Source: Paracoccus sanguinis
GTDB taxonomy: Bacteria; Pseudomonadota; Alphaproteobacteria; Rhodobacterales; Rhodobacteraceae
Direction: 5' to 3'
Length of the DNA stretch: 64,000 nt
Assembly: GCF_900106665.1 (NCBI RefSeq)
Contig: NZ_FNNA01000001.1
Span: 744,001 to 808,000 of the forward strand
This document shows, piece by piece, positions 20,457 through 28,537 of the stretch. A program made the translations under genes and the position numbers. Under the pieces are notes generated by a model. It saw nothing but the letters and a program-made list of their open reading frames with translations, was not told the DNA's origin and did no database searches. Each line of letters begins with the position of its first letter. Position 1 is the first letter of the stretch.

Positions 20457-21227
20457 ATGACGCTCTCCACCACCATCACCGGCCCCGACACCCCCGGCAT
20501 CCCGCCGGTCCTGATCGCCCACGGGCTGTTCGGGCAGGGCCGCAACCTCGGCGTCATCGCCCGCCAACTGGCCGAGACGCGGCGCGTCGTCTCGGTCGAC
20601 ATGCGCAACCACGGCGACTCGTTCTGGGACGACGACCACTCGTACGACGCGCTGGCCTCTGACCTCGCCGCGGTGATCGAGGCCGAGGGGGGAGAGGCGG
20701 ATGTCGTCGGCCATTCGATGGGCGGCAAGGCCGCGATGTGGCTGGCGCTGACCCGGCCCGAGCTGGTGCGCCGGCTCGTCGTCCTCGACATCGCGCCGGT
20801 GGAATACGGCCACACGCAGAGCAAGCTGATCGACGCGATGGAGGAGACCGATTTCTCGTCCGCCCGCACCCGCAGCCAGGCCGACGCGGCGCTCTCGGCC
20901 CGGATCGAGGATCACGGCGTGCGGGCGTTCCTGCTGCAGTCGCTCGACCTCAAGTCCGATCCGCCGCGCTGGCGGATGAACCTCGGCGCGCTGCGCGACC
21001 AGATGGCGTCGCTGACCAGCTTTCCCGACCACGACGGGCCGCATTTCGACGGCGAGACGCTGGTGCTGGCCGGCGGCGACAGCGACTACGTCGATCACGC
21101 GGGCGAGGCGGCGTTCCGCGCCCTCTTTCCCCGCGCCACGATCGAGGTCGTGGCCGACACCGGCCACTGGCTGCACGCCGAAAAGCCGGCCGAGGTCACC
21201 GCACGGGTGGCGGCGTTCCTCGGCTGA
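20457..21227 (+). CDS. Alpha/beta hydrolase, YbfF-type esterase
   Basis: A 256-residue serine hydrolase. Seen: IAHGLFGQGRN (oxyanion-hole HG), the nucleophile elbow VVGHSMGGKAA near residue 87, an acid in LAGGDSDYV, and the catalytic His in ADTGHWLHAEKP near residue 242. The DMRNHGDS segment is typical of YbfF and related acyl-CoA or ester hydrolases. The start ATG at 20457 follows AAAGGT. It is divergent from the membrane-anchored hypothetical gene, with a 74-bp shared control region. The natural substrate is unknown. Confidence 0.88.
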   Translation: MTLSTTITGPDTPGIPPVLIAHGLFGQGRNLGVIARQLAETRRVVSVDMRNHGDSFWDDDHSYDALASDLAAVIEAEGGEADVVGHSMGGKAAMWLALTRPELVRRLVVLDIAPVEYGHTQSKLIDAMEETDFSSARTRSQADAALSARIEDHGVRAFLLQSLDLKSDPPRWRMNLGALRDQMASLTSFPDHDGPHFDGETLVLAGGDSDYVDHAGEAAFRALFPRATIEVVADTGHWLHAEKPAEVTARVAAFLG

Positions 21228-21237
21228 CGCGGGTGCC

Positions 21238-21441
21238 TCAGTCGAGGCTGTCGGCCGGGTCGGTCGCCTGGATGCGCTTGGCCACCACCCAGGTCACCGG
21301 CACCGCGATCACCGCGCCGATGGCGGCGGCCAGCAGGATCGCCTGCCAGGTGTAGTACCCCATGACCAGCGCCGCGATGACCCCGATCCCGGCCAGCGTG
21401 CCGACCGAGATCGACAGAAGAAGCATGAAGAGACGCGGCAT
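21238..21441 (-). CDS. Small two-helix membrane protein
   Basis: A 67-residue protein with two hydrophobic helices (VGTLAGIGVIAALVMGYY and ILLAAAIGAVIAVPVTWVVA) and a charged tail ending DPADSLD. Similar short proteins are widespread in Rhodobacterales, where they have often been mislabelled CTP synthetase; nothing here resembles that enzyme. It converges on the esterase gene with a 10-bp gap. Function unknown. Confidence 0.7.
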   Translation of the reverse strand: MPRLFMLLLSISVGTLAGIGVIAALVMGYYTWQAILLAAAIGAVIAVPVTWVVAKRIQATDPADSLD

Positions 21442-21636
21442 CGAGGGTCCTTTCGTGTTGGCCCGGCCCGGTTAGCGCGGCCCGGCGGTCTGCGCCTTGA
21501 TCCAGATCAGAGCTGACCAGACCCGGCCCGCCCCGGCAAGAGGCGCCCCCGCCGCCCCGCGGCTTTTCCTTTGGGCGGCCGCGGCTGTCATGCTACCGTC
21601 ACATCGCAGGGCATCAGCGAGGGGGAGGGCGCGGCG

Positions 21637-21909
21637 ATGATCAACCCGGACGACATCCTGGACATGACCAGCCTCAGCCGCGACGAGATCGCGGCCGTGG
21701 CCGAGCACGAGCATCTGGGCCAGGTCGACGCGGCCCGGCTGTCCGAATGGCTGATGACGCACCGCGGCGGCGGCCACCGAGTCGAGCAGATGATCTCGGA
21801 CGACATCCGCGCGGCGCTGCACGCCGACAACCTGCCCCACGCGCGTGACCTCTACGCGACGCTCAAGGCGTTCCTGGCCGAGCATCCCGACGCCGTGCGC
21901 GGCGGCTGA
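21637..21909 (+). CDS. Hypothetical small helical protein
   Basis: A 90-residue, mostly helical acidic protein (NPDDILDMTSLSRDEIAAVA at the start, then HRGGGHRVEQMISDDIRAAL). The ATG at 21637 has GGGGGAGGG just upstream, a better site than the earlier in-frame ATG at 21571. I see no membrane segment, metal motif or recognised domain. It converges on the DksA-like gene with a 12-bp gap. Confidence 0.6.
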   Translation: MINPDDILDMTSLSRDEIAAVAEHEHLGQVDAARLSEWLMTHRGGGHRVEQMISDDIRAALHADNLPHARDLYATLKAFLAEHPDAVRGG

Positions 21910-21921
21910 GCGCGGCGCCGC

Positions 21922-22236
21922 TCAGGGCGCGCAGTTGGCGCAGAAGGGCGTGTCGGGCAGCAGCTCGAGCCGCTTGTCGGCGATGTCCTTGCCGCACTGG
22001 ACGCACTCGCCGTATTCGCCGGCCTCGATCCGCGCCAGCGCCGCGTCGATGCGCCGCAGCTCGGCCTCCTCCGCGTGGCCGAGGGCGGTCAGCACCTCGT
22101 CCCCCTGCCGCTCGGAGGCCGCATCCTCCCAGTCCTTCGGCACCGGATCGTCGAGCTGATCCTCGATCTCGGTCAGCGAGGCGAGCAGCTCGTCACGGCG
22201 GGCGGTGAGGGTTTTCTTCGCGGCGTCGGGGGTCAT
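21922..22236 (-). CDS. TraR/DksA-type zinc-finger protein
   Basis: A 104-residue protein with an N-terminal coiled-coil-like helical hairpin (residues 1-75) and a four-Cys zinc finger at C78, C81, C99 and C102 (CVQC and CANC). DksA/TraR proteins bind RNA polymerase through the secondary channel and modulate promoters with ppGpp; short single-finger forms are common in alphaproteobacteria as DksA paralogues. It is shorter than E. coli DksA (151 residues). It stands alone, divergent from the transposase-like gene. Confidence 0.85.
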   Translation of the reverse strand: MTPDAAKKTLTARRDELLASLTEIEDQLDDPVPKDWEDAASERQGDEVLTALGHAEEAELRRIDAALARIEAGEYGECVQCGKDIADKRLELLPDTPFCANCAP

Positions 22237-22352
22237 GGGGGTCTCCGGGGATCGGGTTGGCGGGGAGAGTGGCCCGCGGGGTTAAGGGGGTCAAGTGGCG
22301 CGGGCAGCACCCGTCAACGCATCCTTAACCCGTCCGCGGCCATGCTCGGGCC

Positions 22353-22829
22353 ATGTCGAATTACCGCCGCCCGCCCCGGTCCGATGCGCCGGTGTTCTTT
22401 ACCGTCGCGCTGGCCGACCGCCGCAGCGATGTGCTGGTGGCCGAAATCGAGCGCCTGCGCGCGGCGGTGCGGGTCACGCGGGCGGAACGGCCGTTCGGGA
22501 TCGAGGCGTGGGTGGTCCTGCCCAACCACTTGCACTGCATCTGGCGCGTGCCGGACGGTGACTATGCGCTGCGCTGGCGGCTGATCAAGGCGCGGTTCTC
22601 GCGAGGCTTGCCGATGGGGGCACGGCGGCAAAGCCACATCGCGCGCGGCGAACGCGGGGTCTGGCAGCGCCGGTATTGGGAGCATCATATCCGCGACGAA
22701 ACCGACCTCGCGGCGCATCTGCGCTATTGCTGGTTCAACCCGGTGAAGCATGGCCTGGTCATGCGCCCCGAGGACTGGCCGTATTCGTCCGTCCTTCGCG
22801 AAATCAGCGGGCCGAGATGGGAGTGGTAA
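22353..22829 (+). CDS. REP-associated tyrosine transposase (RAYT)
   Basis: A 158-residue single-strand transposase of the IS200-like Y1 HUH group. Seen: the metal-binding His pair in VLPNHLHCIW (H59 and H61) and the conserved YCWFNPVKHGLV stretch carrying the probable catalytic Tyr125, followed by PEDWPYSS near the C-terminus. RAYTs are domesticated or host-bound enzymes linked to REP palindromes rather than mobile IS copies. Here the gene is followed directly by four such palindromes (from its own stop codon onward), the classical RAYT arrangement. No IS200/IS605 left and right ends are visible. Confidence 0.9.
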   Translation: MSNYRRPPRSDAPVFFTVALADRRSDVLVAEIERLRAAVRVTRAERPFGIEAWVVLPNHLHCIWRVPDGDYALRWRLIKARFSRGLPMGARRQSHIARGERGVWQRRYWEHHIRDETDLAAHLRYCWFNPVKHGLVMRPEDWPYSSVLREISGPRWEW

Positions 22830-22889
22830 GGTGCGTGTTCACAAGCACCTTTGCGGCGTTCGGGGAAATGGTGCGTGCTAGCACGCACC
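22829..22889 (+). repeat. REP palindrome pair, unit 1
   Basis: Two palindromes. The first, AGGTGCGTGT-TC-ACAAGCACCT (22829-22850), has one mismatch and starts on the last base of the transposase stop codon. The second, GGTGCGTGCTAGCACGCACC (22870-22889), is a perfect 20-bp palindrome. They are joined by TTGCGG...GGGGAAAT. The same design recurs 115 bp downstream, so this is half of a BIME-like array and a likely substrate of the adjacent RAYT. Confidence 0.85.
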
Positions 22890-22944
22890 CTACGGGTGTC
22901 CTTCCGTCCACCGCGAGATCGGCAGACCGAGGTGGCAGCGGTAG

Positions 22945-23005
22945 GGTGCGTGTTCACACGCACCTTTGCGGTGAGAAGGGAATTGGCGAGTGCGAGCACG
23001 CACTC
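22945..23005 (+). repeat. REP palindrome pair, unit 2
   Basis: A diverged copy of the first pair. GGTGCGTGT-TC-ACACGCACC (22945-22964) is a perfect stem; it is followed by TTTGCGG and AAGGGAATTGG, and then GAGTGCG-AGCA-CGCACTC (22988-23005), a 7-bp stem. Compensated changes keep both stems paired relative to unit 1, which supports a selected structure. The last palindrome ends 12 bp from the stop codon of the minus-strand gene and could act as its transcription terminator. Confidence 0.82.
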
Positions 23006-23016
23006 TGCACTCCCTA

Positions 23017-23766
23017 CTATTCTAGCAATTGACGATGCACCTGTACGGAGCGGAACCCCTCCAAAGACTGCCTTAAGTCAAGCGAGGTTTTCTTCTTCTC
23101 CTTAAGATTGTTAATTACAATCCTGTCCAGAGTACCCCGCTGGAGATATTCTTTGAGCACATTGACCAAACTACCTTCGACGATGCGCCGCTGATAAATC
23201 TCGTACCCTCGGACGCTATCGTTTAGCAGAGTGTAATAGATAGCAACCCTCGCAAACTCTGTTTGGGTTTGCCCAATACGTCTAGCCTCTAAAGATATTC
23301 TCTCCTTCAGCGATTCCTCGACATGATAGCTAACGGTCTTTCTATCAAATATCGGCGGCGGCTCAGAGAACCGAAAATTATCTAGCATTTTAGCCAATAG
23401 TTCATTTTCTAGGCGACGAGAGTTCAGCTTCTTGTGACTCATCAGCATCGGGAAATGATCGTCTAAAAAAGTCCTAAGCAGGACATTGATGTGAGCACTT
23501 AGCGCGCCGACATTGCCGTTTTTGATTACCAGGTGAACAAGCGGGTTAATTTTGATAAGAAGCCGAGTCGTTTTAGCCCCACCTATGTCCCAATGCTCCA
23601 GCTCGGGAAGCTTGACTCCTCGCGCATCCAATTTGCCAATGTCAACGGAGGTAAAATCGGCAGTGCGATAGAAGCTTTTGGGATCGCCTCCCGCAAGCAA
23701 TGCGAGTTCTTTGAGGCTGTTTGTATCAGCAAGCAAAATCTTCAGAAGTCGGTCTTGCCAGTCCAC
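23017..23766 (-). CDS. Unrecognised protein with a pentapeptide-like start and a ribbon-helix-helix-like segment
   Basis: A 249-residue protein in visibly lower-GC DNA than its surroundings. Residues about 33-54 (FYRTADFTSVDIGKLDARGV) resemble degenerate pentapeptide repeats. Residues about 143-181 (TVSYHVEESLKERISLEA, then RIGQTQTEFARVAI) have the strand-helix-helix layout of a ribbon-helix-helix DNA-binding domain. The remainder is charged and helical. The start is GTG at 23766; a TAG lies 9 bp upstream in the same frame, so no longer start is possible. It sits directly downstream of the next unknown gene and is probably co-transcribed with it. Function unknown; a regulator or accessory-module component is possible. 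Confidence 0.6.
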   Translation of the reverse strand: MDWQDRLLKILLADTNSLKELALLAGGDPKSFYRTADFTSVDIGKLDARGVKLPELEHWDIGGAKTTRLLIKINPLVHLVIKNGNVGALSAHINVLLRTFLDDHFPMLMSHKKLNSRRLENELLAKMLDNFRFSEPPPIFDRKTVSYHVEESLKERISLEARRIGQTQTEFARVAIYYTLLNDSVRGYEIYQRRIVEGSLVNVLKEYLQRGTLDRIVINNLKEKKKTSLDLRQSLEGFRSVQVHRQLLE

Positions 23767-23775
23767 TTCTAAGCC

Positions 23776-23910
23776 CTATTCGACCGTTAGAATAACGTCG
23801 GCTACAACGACGTCTCCGTACGGATGGCTAATATTTGGAAGCGGAAGGCCTTCCTTCTCGATTAAACTTTTAAGGTACTGTTCCGCCGCAATACGATTCG
23901 CATCAGGGCT
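23776..23910 (-). pseudogene. Displaced C-terminal segment of the upstream unknown gene
   Basis: About 44 codons in the frame offset from the 235-residue reading, opening just after a TAG near 23913 and closing at a TAG at 23776-23778. The peptide has normal composition (AAEQYLKSLIEKEGLPLPN, later GDVVVADVILTVE) and no start codon with a ribosome-binding site. It is best explained as the original C-terminus, cut off by a one-base loss close to 23908-23913. The TAG lies 9 bp before the GTG start of the next gene. Confidence 0.5.
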
Positions 23911-24569
23911 CTATTTTTTCTCCATCTCAACTGCTGTGTCTCATCCTTGATTTTAATAGACTTTAATATAAGATCCTCTGACCTGCACTTAACAACGACC
24001 TTAAGATGAGGATAGGGTTCGTTGCGGTCAACGGAGAAATTGAACCTGAACCGTGGCTCGTGGACAGGGTCCCAGGGCGCGCCGGTCAGCTCGCCCCCAT
24101 CAACAGACCGAATATCCCATGTTGGATGGAGGTTTTCTGTCAATAGGTGCCGAACGGCGATAGTAGCAGCAGACTGAATTCGTTCTACCGTTGAAACCGT
24201 AGTTTTGGAAACCTTCCCGGATACTGCCAGCTCAACCTTGGGAATCGCCACCTCGTTGATAGACAGCCCGCCCGATGCGCCGCTCTCGGCTCTTGTTTCC
24301 TGAATTATTTTCGCCGTTGCCGAATCCAAACTTAACGTTCTTGCGATAGAACTTTTGATTGGTTCGACACGATCCCCACAAAAGACAATTACTTCAACCC
24401 GCTTAAAATCGAGTTCGAACTGCACTTTGTCATCTGAAGAGCCGCCGAATTTTCCTGTATCGAAATTTAAATCAACATGAACTGAAAATTCACCGTTTTC
24501 AATTTTCGTATACCACCCGAAAACTGAAAGACCGGACTGAAGCCGACGTGCGAGATTTTCGTTTGCCAC
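23862..24569 (-). CDS. Unrecognised accessory protein, apparently frameshifted near its C-terminus
   Basis: A 235-residue reading in lower-GC DNA that starts with GTG at 24569, three bases after the lepA stop and in the same frame as lepA. The body is rich in beta-type alternation (VQFELDFKRVEVIVFCGD, FRFNFSVDRNEPYPHLKVVV), with no motif I recognise and no signal or membrane segment. The present C-terminus (RWRKNRALMRIVLRRNSTLK) is abruptly basic. In the neighbouring frame a good-quality peptide begins SPDANRIAAEQYLKS and ends DVILTVE before a TAG at 23776-23778, so one extra base near 23910 would give a smooth protein of about 280 residues. Either a sequencing slip or a real mutation. Confidence 0.55.
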   Translation of the reverse strand: MANENLARRLQSGLSVFGWYTKIENGEFSVHVDLNFDTGKFGGSSDDKVQFELDFKRVEVIVFCGDRVEPIKSSIARTLSLDSATAKIIQETRAESGASGGLSINEVAIPKVELAVSGKVSKTTVSTVERIQSAATIAVRHLLTENLHPTWDIRSVDGGELTGAPWDPVHEPRFRFNFSVDRNEPYPHLKVVVKCRSEDLILKSIKIKDETQQLRWRKNRALMRIVLRRNSTLKV

Positions 24570-24572
24570 CCC

Positions 24573-26372
24573 TCACCCATCCATCTTCAACGCCGAAATA
24601 AACGCGCTCTGCGGGATCTCCACCTTCCCGAACTGCCGCATCTTCTTCTTCCCCGCCTTCTGCTTCTCCAGCAGCTTCTTCTTCCGCGTCGCGTCCCCGC
24701 CATAGCACTTCGCCGTCACGTCCTTGCGCAGCGCGGCCAGCGTCTCGCGGGCGATCACCCGGCCGCCGATGGCCGCCTGGATCGGGATCTTGAACATGTG
24801 GCGGGGGATCAGCTCCTTCAGCTTTTCGACCATCACCCGGCCGCGTGCCTCGGCGCGGTCGCGGTGGACCATGATCGACAGCGCGTCCACCGGCTCGTCG
24901 TTCACCAGGATCGACATCTTGACCAGGTGATCCTCGCGGTATTCCGAGATCTGGTAGTCGAAGGACGCATAGCCCTTGGTCACCGATTTCAGCCGGTCGT
25001 AGAAATCGAACACCACCTCGGCCAGCGGCAGGTCATAGACGACCATCGCCCGGTTGCCGGCATAGGTCAGGTCCAGCTGGATGCCGCGGCGGTCCTGGCA
25101 CAGCTTCAGCACGTCGCCCAGATACTCGTCGGGGACCATGATCGTGGCCTTGATCCGCGGCTCCTCGATATGGTCCACGAGCGTCAGGTCGGGCATGTCG
25201 GCGGGGTTGTGCAGGTCGCGCACCTCGCCGTCGCGCATGTAGAGCTTGAACACGACCGAGGGCGCCGTGGTGATCAGGTCCAGGTCGTATTCCCGTTCCA
25301 GCCGGTCGCGCACCACCTCGAGATGCAGGAGCCCCAGGAACCCGCAGCGGAAGCCGAAGCCGAGCGCGGCCGAGGTCTCCATCTCATAGCTGAAGCTCGC
25401 GTCGTTCAGCGCCAGCTTCTCGATGGCGTCGCGCAGGGCGTCGAAGTCGTTGGCGTCGACCGGGAAGAGGCCGCAGAACACCACCGGCTGGGCGGGCTTG
25501 AAGCCGGGCAGCGGCTGGTCGGTGCCCTTGCGCTCGTGGGTGATGGTGTCGCCAACGCGGGTGTCGCGCACCTGCTTGATCGAGGCGGTGAAGACGCCGA
25601 TCTCGCCCGGCCCCAGCTCGGCGATGTCCTTCATCGCCGGGGTCAGCACGGCCAGCTTGTCGATGCCGTAGACCGCGCCGGTCTGCATCATCTTGACCCG
25701 GTCGCCCTTGCGGATCACCCCGTCCATGACCCGGATCATCACGACGACGCCCAGATAGGCGTCATACCAGCTGTCGACCAGCATCGCCTTGAGGGGCGCG
25801 TCGCGCTCGCCCTTCGGCGCCGGCAGCCGCGTCACGATGGCTTCCAGCACGTCGGGGATGCCGAGGCCCGTCTTGGCCGAGATCATCACCGCGTCCGAGG
25901 CGTCGATGCCGATCACGTCCTCGATGTTTTCCTTGACCCGCTCGGGCTCGGCCGCGGGCAGGTCGATCTTGTTCAGCACCGGCACGATCTCGTGCCCCGC
26001 GTCGATCGCCTGATAGACGTTGGCGAGGGTCTGCGCCTCGACCCCCTGACTCGCGTCCACGACCAGGAGCGAGCCCTCGACCGCGCGCATCGAGCGGCTG
26101 ACCTCATAGGCGAAGTCGACGTGGCCGGGGGTGTCGATCAGGTTCAGCGTATAGGTCTGGCCGTCCTTGGCGGGATACGAGATCCGCACCGTGTTGGCCT
26201 TGATGGTGATGCCGCGTTCCCGCTCGATGTCCATGCTGTCGAGCAGCTGCTCCTTCATGTCGCGCTCGGCGACGGTGCCGGTCATCTGGATCAGACGATC
26301 GGCCAGCGTGGATTTGCCGTGGTCGATATGGGCCACGATCGAGAAATTGCGGATGAGGGAAAGCTCGGTCAT
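24573..26372 (-). CDS. lepA: Elongation factor 4 (back-translocating GTPase)
   Basis: Ribosome-associated GTPase that acts on stalled or mis-translocated ribosomes and in 30S biogenesis. It is 599 residues, the standard length. Seen: G1 [14 protein letters not shown], switch region [12 protein letters not shown]3 DTPGHVDF, G4 NKIDLPAA, and the LepA-specific C-terminal domain with [19 protein letters not shown]. Downstream on the same strand, two lower-GC unknown genes follow with a 3-bp gap, an abnormal neighbour for this housekeeping gene that suggests insertion just after its stop codon. Confidence 0.97.
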   Translation of the reverse strand: MTELSLIRNFSIVAHIDHGKSTLADRLIQMTGTVAERDMKEQLLDSMDIERERGITIKANTVRISYPAKDGQTYTLNLIDTPGHVDFAYEVSRSMRAVEGSLLVVDASQGVEAQTLANVYQAIDAGHEIVPVLNKIDLPAAEPERVKENIEDVIGIDASDAVMISAKTGLGIPDVLEAIVTRLPAPKGERDAPLKAMLVDSWYDAYLGVVVMIRVMDGVIRKGDRVKMMQTGAVYGIDKLAVLTPAMKDIAELGPGEIGVFTASIKQVRDTRVGDTITHERKGTDQPLPGFKPAQPVVFCGLFPVDANDFDALRDAIEKLALNDASFSYEMETSAALGFGFRCGFLGLLHLEVVRDRLEREYDLDLITTAPSVVFKLYMRDGEVRDLHNPADMPDLTLVDHIEEPRIKATIMVPDEYLGDVLKLCQDRRGIQLDLTYAGNRAMVVYDLPLAEVVFDFYDRLKSVTKGYASFDYQISEYREDHLVKMSILVNDEPVDALSIMVHRDRAEARGRVMVEKLKELIPRHMFKIPIQAAIGGRVIARETLAALRKDVTAKCYGGDATRKKKLLEKQKAGKKKMRQFGKVEIPQSAFISALKMDG

Positions 26373-26411
26373 GGCCGGGCTATACAGGGGCCACGGCCAC
26401 GCGGGAAGGGG

Positions 26412-27344
26412 TCAGACGCGCGGGCCCGGCGGCGGCCCCGCGGCGCGGGCGCGGCGGAACTCGCGCCACATGGCAAAGCTGCCCGCCCCGACGATCACCG
26501 CTGCCCCGGCGAGGGTCGCGGCATCGGGGCGTTCGCCGAAGAACGCCACGGCGAGCACGAGGGTGAAGACCAGCCGGGTATAGCGGAACGGGGCCACGGC
26601 CGAGGCCTCTCCCACCCGCGTGGCGCGGACCATCATCGCGTAGCCGAGCGTGCCGACCAGCACCGCGACGACGAGGGCCAGCGCCTCGGCGCGGTCGGGG
26701 ACCAGCATCGCGCGCCCCTCGGCCGCCGCCAGCGCCAGCCCGCCGGGGATCAGCGCCGCATAGGCCGAGGCCGAGAGCTGGTGCGAGGGCACGTGGCGCG
26801 GCATCCGCCGGGTCGAGAGGTCGCGCAGCGCCAGTCCCGCCACCGCCACCAGCGCCAGCAGCGAGGCGGGCTGGAACGCCGCCGTGCCCGGCCGCACGAT
26901 CATCAGCACCCCCGCGAACCCCGCGAGGATCGCCGCCCAGCGCCGCCAGCCCACCCGCTCGCCCAGAAACAGCGCCCCGCCCATCACCAGCGCCAGCGGC
27001 AGCGCCTGCAGGATCGCCGAGGCCGAGGCGAGGTCGCTCAGCGCCAGCGCCGAGACGAAGCAGAGCGTCCCGAGCAGCTCGCCCGCGTTGCGCAGCACCA
27101 CCGCCGGGCGCAGCAGGTCGCGGGTCCAGAGCCGACCGCCGTCGCGCGCCAGCAGCGCCCAGAACACGGCAAGCCCGGCCGCCCCCAGCGCCGCCACGAT
27201 CTGCCCCGCGCCCAGCCGCACGCCCAGCACCTTGATCGCGGCATCCTCGACCGCGAACATCGCCATCGCGCCGGTCATCCAGCCGGCGGCGCGCAGGTTG
27301 CCGAGGTCGGGTGCCGTGGGGGTGGGGCGGGTGCTGGCGGTCAT
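26412..27344 (-). CDS. DMT-superfamily (EamA) transporter
   Basis: A 310-residue inner-membrane protein with about ten hydrophobic helices in two EamA repeats (for example AILQALPLALVMGGALFLGE in the first and AVAPFRYTRLVFTLVLAVAF in the second). Each half carries the typical LGER/FGER element after a helix (FLGERVGWRRWAA, FFGERPDAATLAG). Members export amino acids, metabolites or drugs; the cargo cannot be assigned. The start is ATG at 27344. Divergent from the CopZ-like gene across 54 bp. Confidence 0.85.
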   Translation of the reverse strand: MTASTRPTPTAPDLGNLRAAGWMTGAMAMFAVEDAAIKVLGVRLGAGQIVAALGAAGLAVFWALLARDGGRLWTRDLLRPAVVLRNAGELLGTLCFVSALALSDLASASAILQALPLALVMGGALFLGERVGWRRWAAILAGFAGVLMIVRPGTAAFQPASLLALVAVAGLALRDLSTRRMPRHVPSHQLSASAYAALIPGGLALAAAEGRAMLVPDRAEALALVVAVLVGTLGYAMMVRATRVGEASAVAPFRYTRLVFTLVLAVAFFGERPDAATLAGAAVIVGAGSFAMWREFRRARAAGPPPGPRV

Positions 27345-27398
27345 GGTCCGGGCGATGCTAGAGTCCCTCCGCAGCGTCAAGCCGGGAAAGGATGCGCG

Positions 27399-27587
27399 AT
27401 GAGGTTCCACGTCGAGGACATGACCTGCGGCCATTGCACCGCCGCCATCGAAAAGGCCGTCGCCGCGGCCGGCGGCCGCGCCACCGCCGATCTCGCCAGC
27501 AAGATCGTCACCGTCGAGGAGCTGGGCACCGCCCGCGCCGCCGAGGTGATCTCGGCCGAGGGCTACACCCCCGTTCCGCTGGACTGA
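27399..27587 (+). CDS. copZ: CopZ-like heavy-metal-associated protein
   Basis: A 62-residue single HMA domain with the metal-binding loop DMTCGHCTAAIEKAV (C10 and C13). Such proteins carry Cu(I) in the cytoplasm and hand it to P-type ATPases; a CopA ATPase gene lies 2 kb downstream. The Gly-His between the cysteines is found in several alphaproteobacterial CopZ proteins. The start at 27399 follows GGGAAAGG. No signal peptide, so cytoplasmic. Confidence 0.88.
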   Translation: MRFHVEDMTCGHCTAAIEKAVAAAGGRATADLASKIVTVEELGTARAAEVISAEGYTPVPLD

Positions 27588-27602
27588 CCGCCCCGCTCGC
27601 CG

Positions 27603-28295
27603 TCAGCCGCCCGCCTCGATCCGCGCGATCAGCGCGGGCAGCGCGGCGATCCGGTCCAGCCGGTGGAAGCGCGGGTGATCGGGGTCCGCGGCATCCTCGT
27701 GCGCCCACCCGAGCGCCGCGGGGATCAGCACCCCGTGGCCGCCGATCTCGATCACCGGCAGCACGTCCGAGCGCATCGAGTTTCCCGCCATCAGGAACCC
27801 CTCGGCCGCGATCCCGGCCCGGCGCAGCACGGACAGGTAGGCCGCGGGCGTCTTGTGCTGGACGATCTCGACCTTGTCGAAGGCCTCGGCCAGCCCCGAG
27901 GTGGCGAGCTTGCGCTCCTGATCCAGCACGTCGCCCTTGGTGATCAGGATGAGCCGGTGTCCGGCGAGCCCCGCCAGCGCCTCCTCGACGCCCGCGAGCA
28001 GGCGGACCGGGTGGCGCAGCATCTCCTGCCCCAGCGCCAGGAGCCGGGCCGTGACCGGGCCGGGCAATTCGCCCCCGGTCAGTTCCAGCGCGGTCTGGAT
28101 CATCGACAGCGTGAAGCCCTTGATCCCGTAGCCGTAGATCTCGAGGTTGCGGATCTCGGTGTCGTAGAGCCGCGCGCGGATGGTGGCGGGGTCGGCATGG
28201 TCCGACAGCAGGGCGACGAAATCGTCCTGGGTCAGATGGAAGAACGCCTCGTTCTCCCACAGCGTGTCGTCCGCATCGAGGCCGATGGTCAGCAT
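27603..28295 (-). CDS. HAD-superfamily phosphatase
   Basis: A 230-residue hydrolase with the HAD motifs: I, GLDADDTLWENE (the nucleophile Asp in DADDT near residue 7); II, LILITKGD (Thr); III, the Lys in VQHKTPAAY; and IV, MAGNSMRSDVLPV. The large helical insert after motif I marks a subfamily I (C1-cap) enzyme such as phosphoglycolate-phosphatase or nucleotidase-like proteins. The start is ATG at 28295. It converges on copZ with a 15-bp gap. Substrate unknown. Confidence 0.85.
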   Translation of the reverse strand: MLTIGLDADDTLWENEAFFHLTQDDFVALLSDHADPATIRARLYDTEIRNLEIYGYGIKGFTLSMIQTALELTGGELPGPVTARLLALGQEMLRHPVRLLAGVEEALAGLAGHRLILITKGDVLDQERKLATSGLAEAFDKVEIVQHKTPAAYLSVLRRAGIAAEGFLMAGNSMRSDVLPVIEIGGHGVLIPAALGWAHEDAADPDHPRFHRLDRIAALPALIARIEAGG

Positions 28296-28537
28296 GGTCC
28301 CGCGCCTAGACCGCCCCCGGCCGCGGCGCAAGCCGGCCTCACGCCCGGGTGATTCGCGCGTGAGGCGAGCGGGAACGCGCGGGATGCCACAATATCTGGT
28401 GGGCGGGCGGCGGAGACCCTACCGCTTGTGTCCTGCGACATCGGGACGATTGTCGCAACGCCCCGGATTTGGTATCGGAAGCCCATGACCAACGACTGCC
28501 GCCAAGGCAGCTTTCCCGGGGACAGGAGCCTGACGCC

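Noticed and set aside
21238..21441. CTP synthetase
   Set aside because: A name often attached to these ~60-residue proteins; the sequence is just two membrane helices with no synthetase or amidotransferase motif.
22353..22829. Mobile IS200/IS605 insertion sequence
   Set aside because: No tnpB, no subterminal IS ends and no second copy in the window; the REP palindromes point to a RAYT.
22829..23005. CRISPR-like array
   Set aside because: Four palindromes of differing sequence with irregular spacing and an adjacent RAYT gene fit REP/BIME elements, and there are no cas genes.
23905..23925. Programmed -1 ribosomal frameshift on the A6 run in the accessory gene
   Set aside because: Slipping -1 on the run leads straight to TAG, so it would not join the two readings; a one-base loss just downstream explains the data better.
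24798..27587. Very long open frame antisense to lepA and the DMT gene (over 900 codons), with similar long frames antisense to copA (28547-31438) and paoC (14338-17073)
   Set aside because: In DNA this GC-rich, stop codons are rare in the frames opposite real genes. The peptides are Arg/Ala/Gly/His-rich without domains, while the opposite strand encodes clear conserved proteins.
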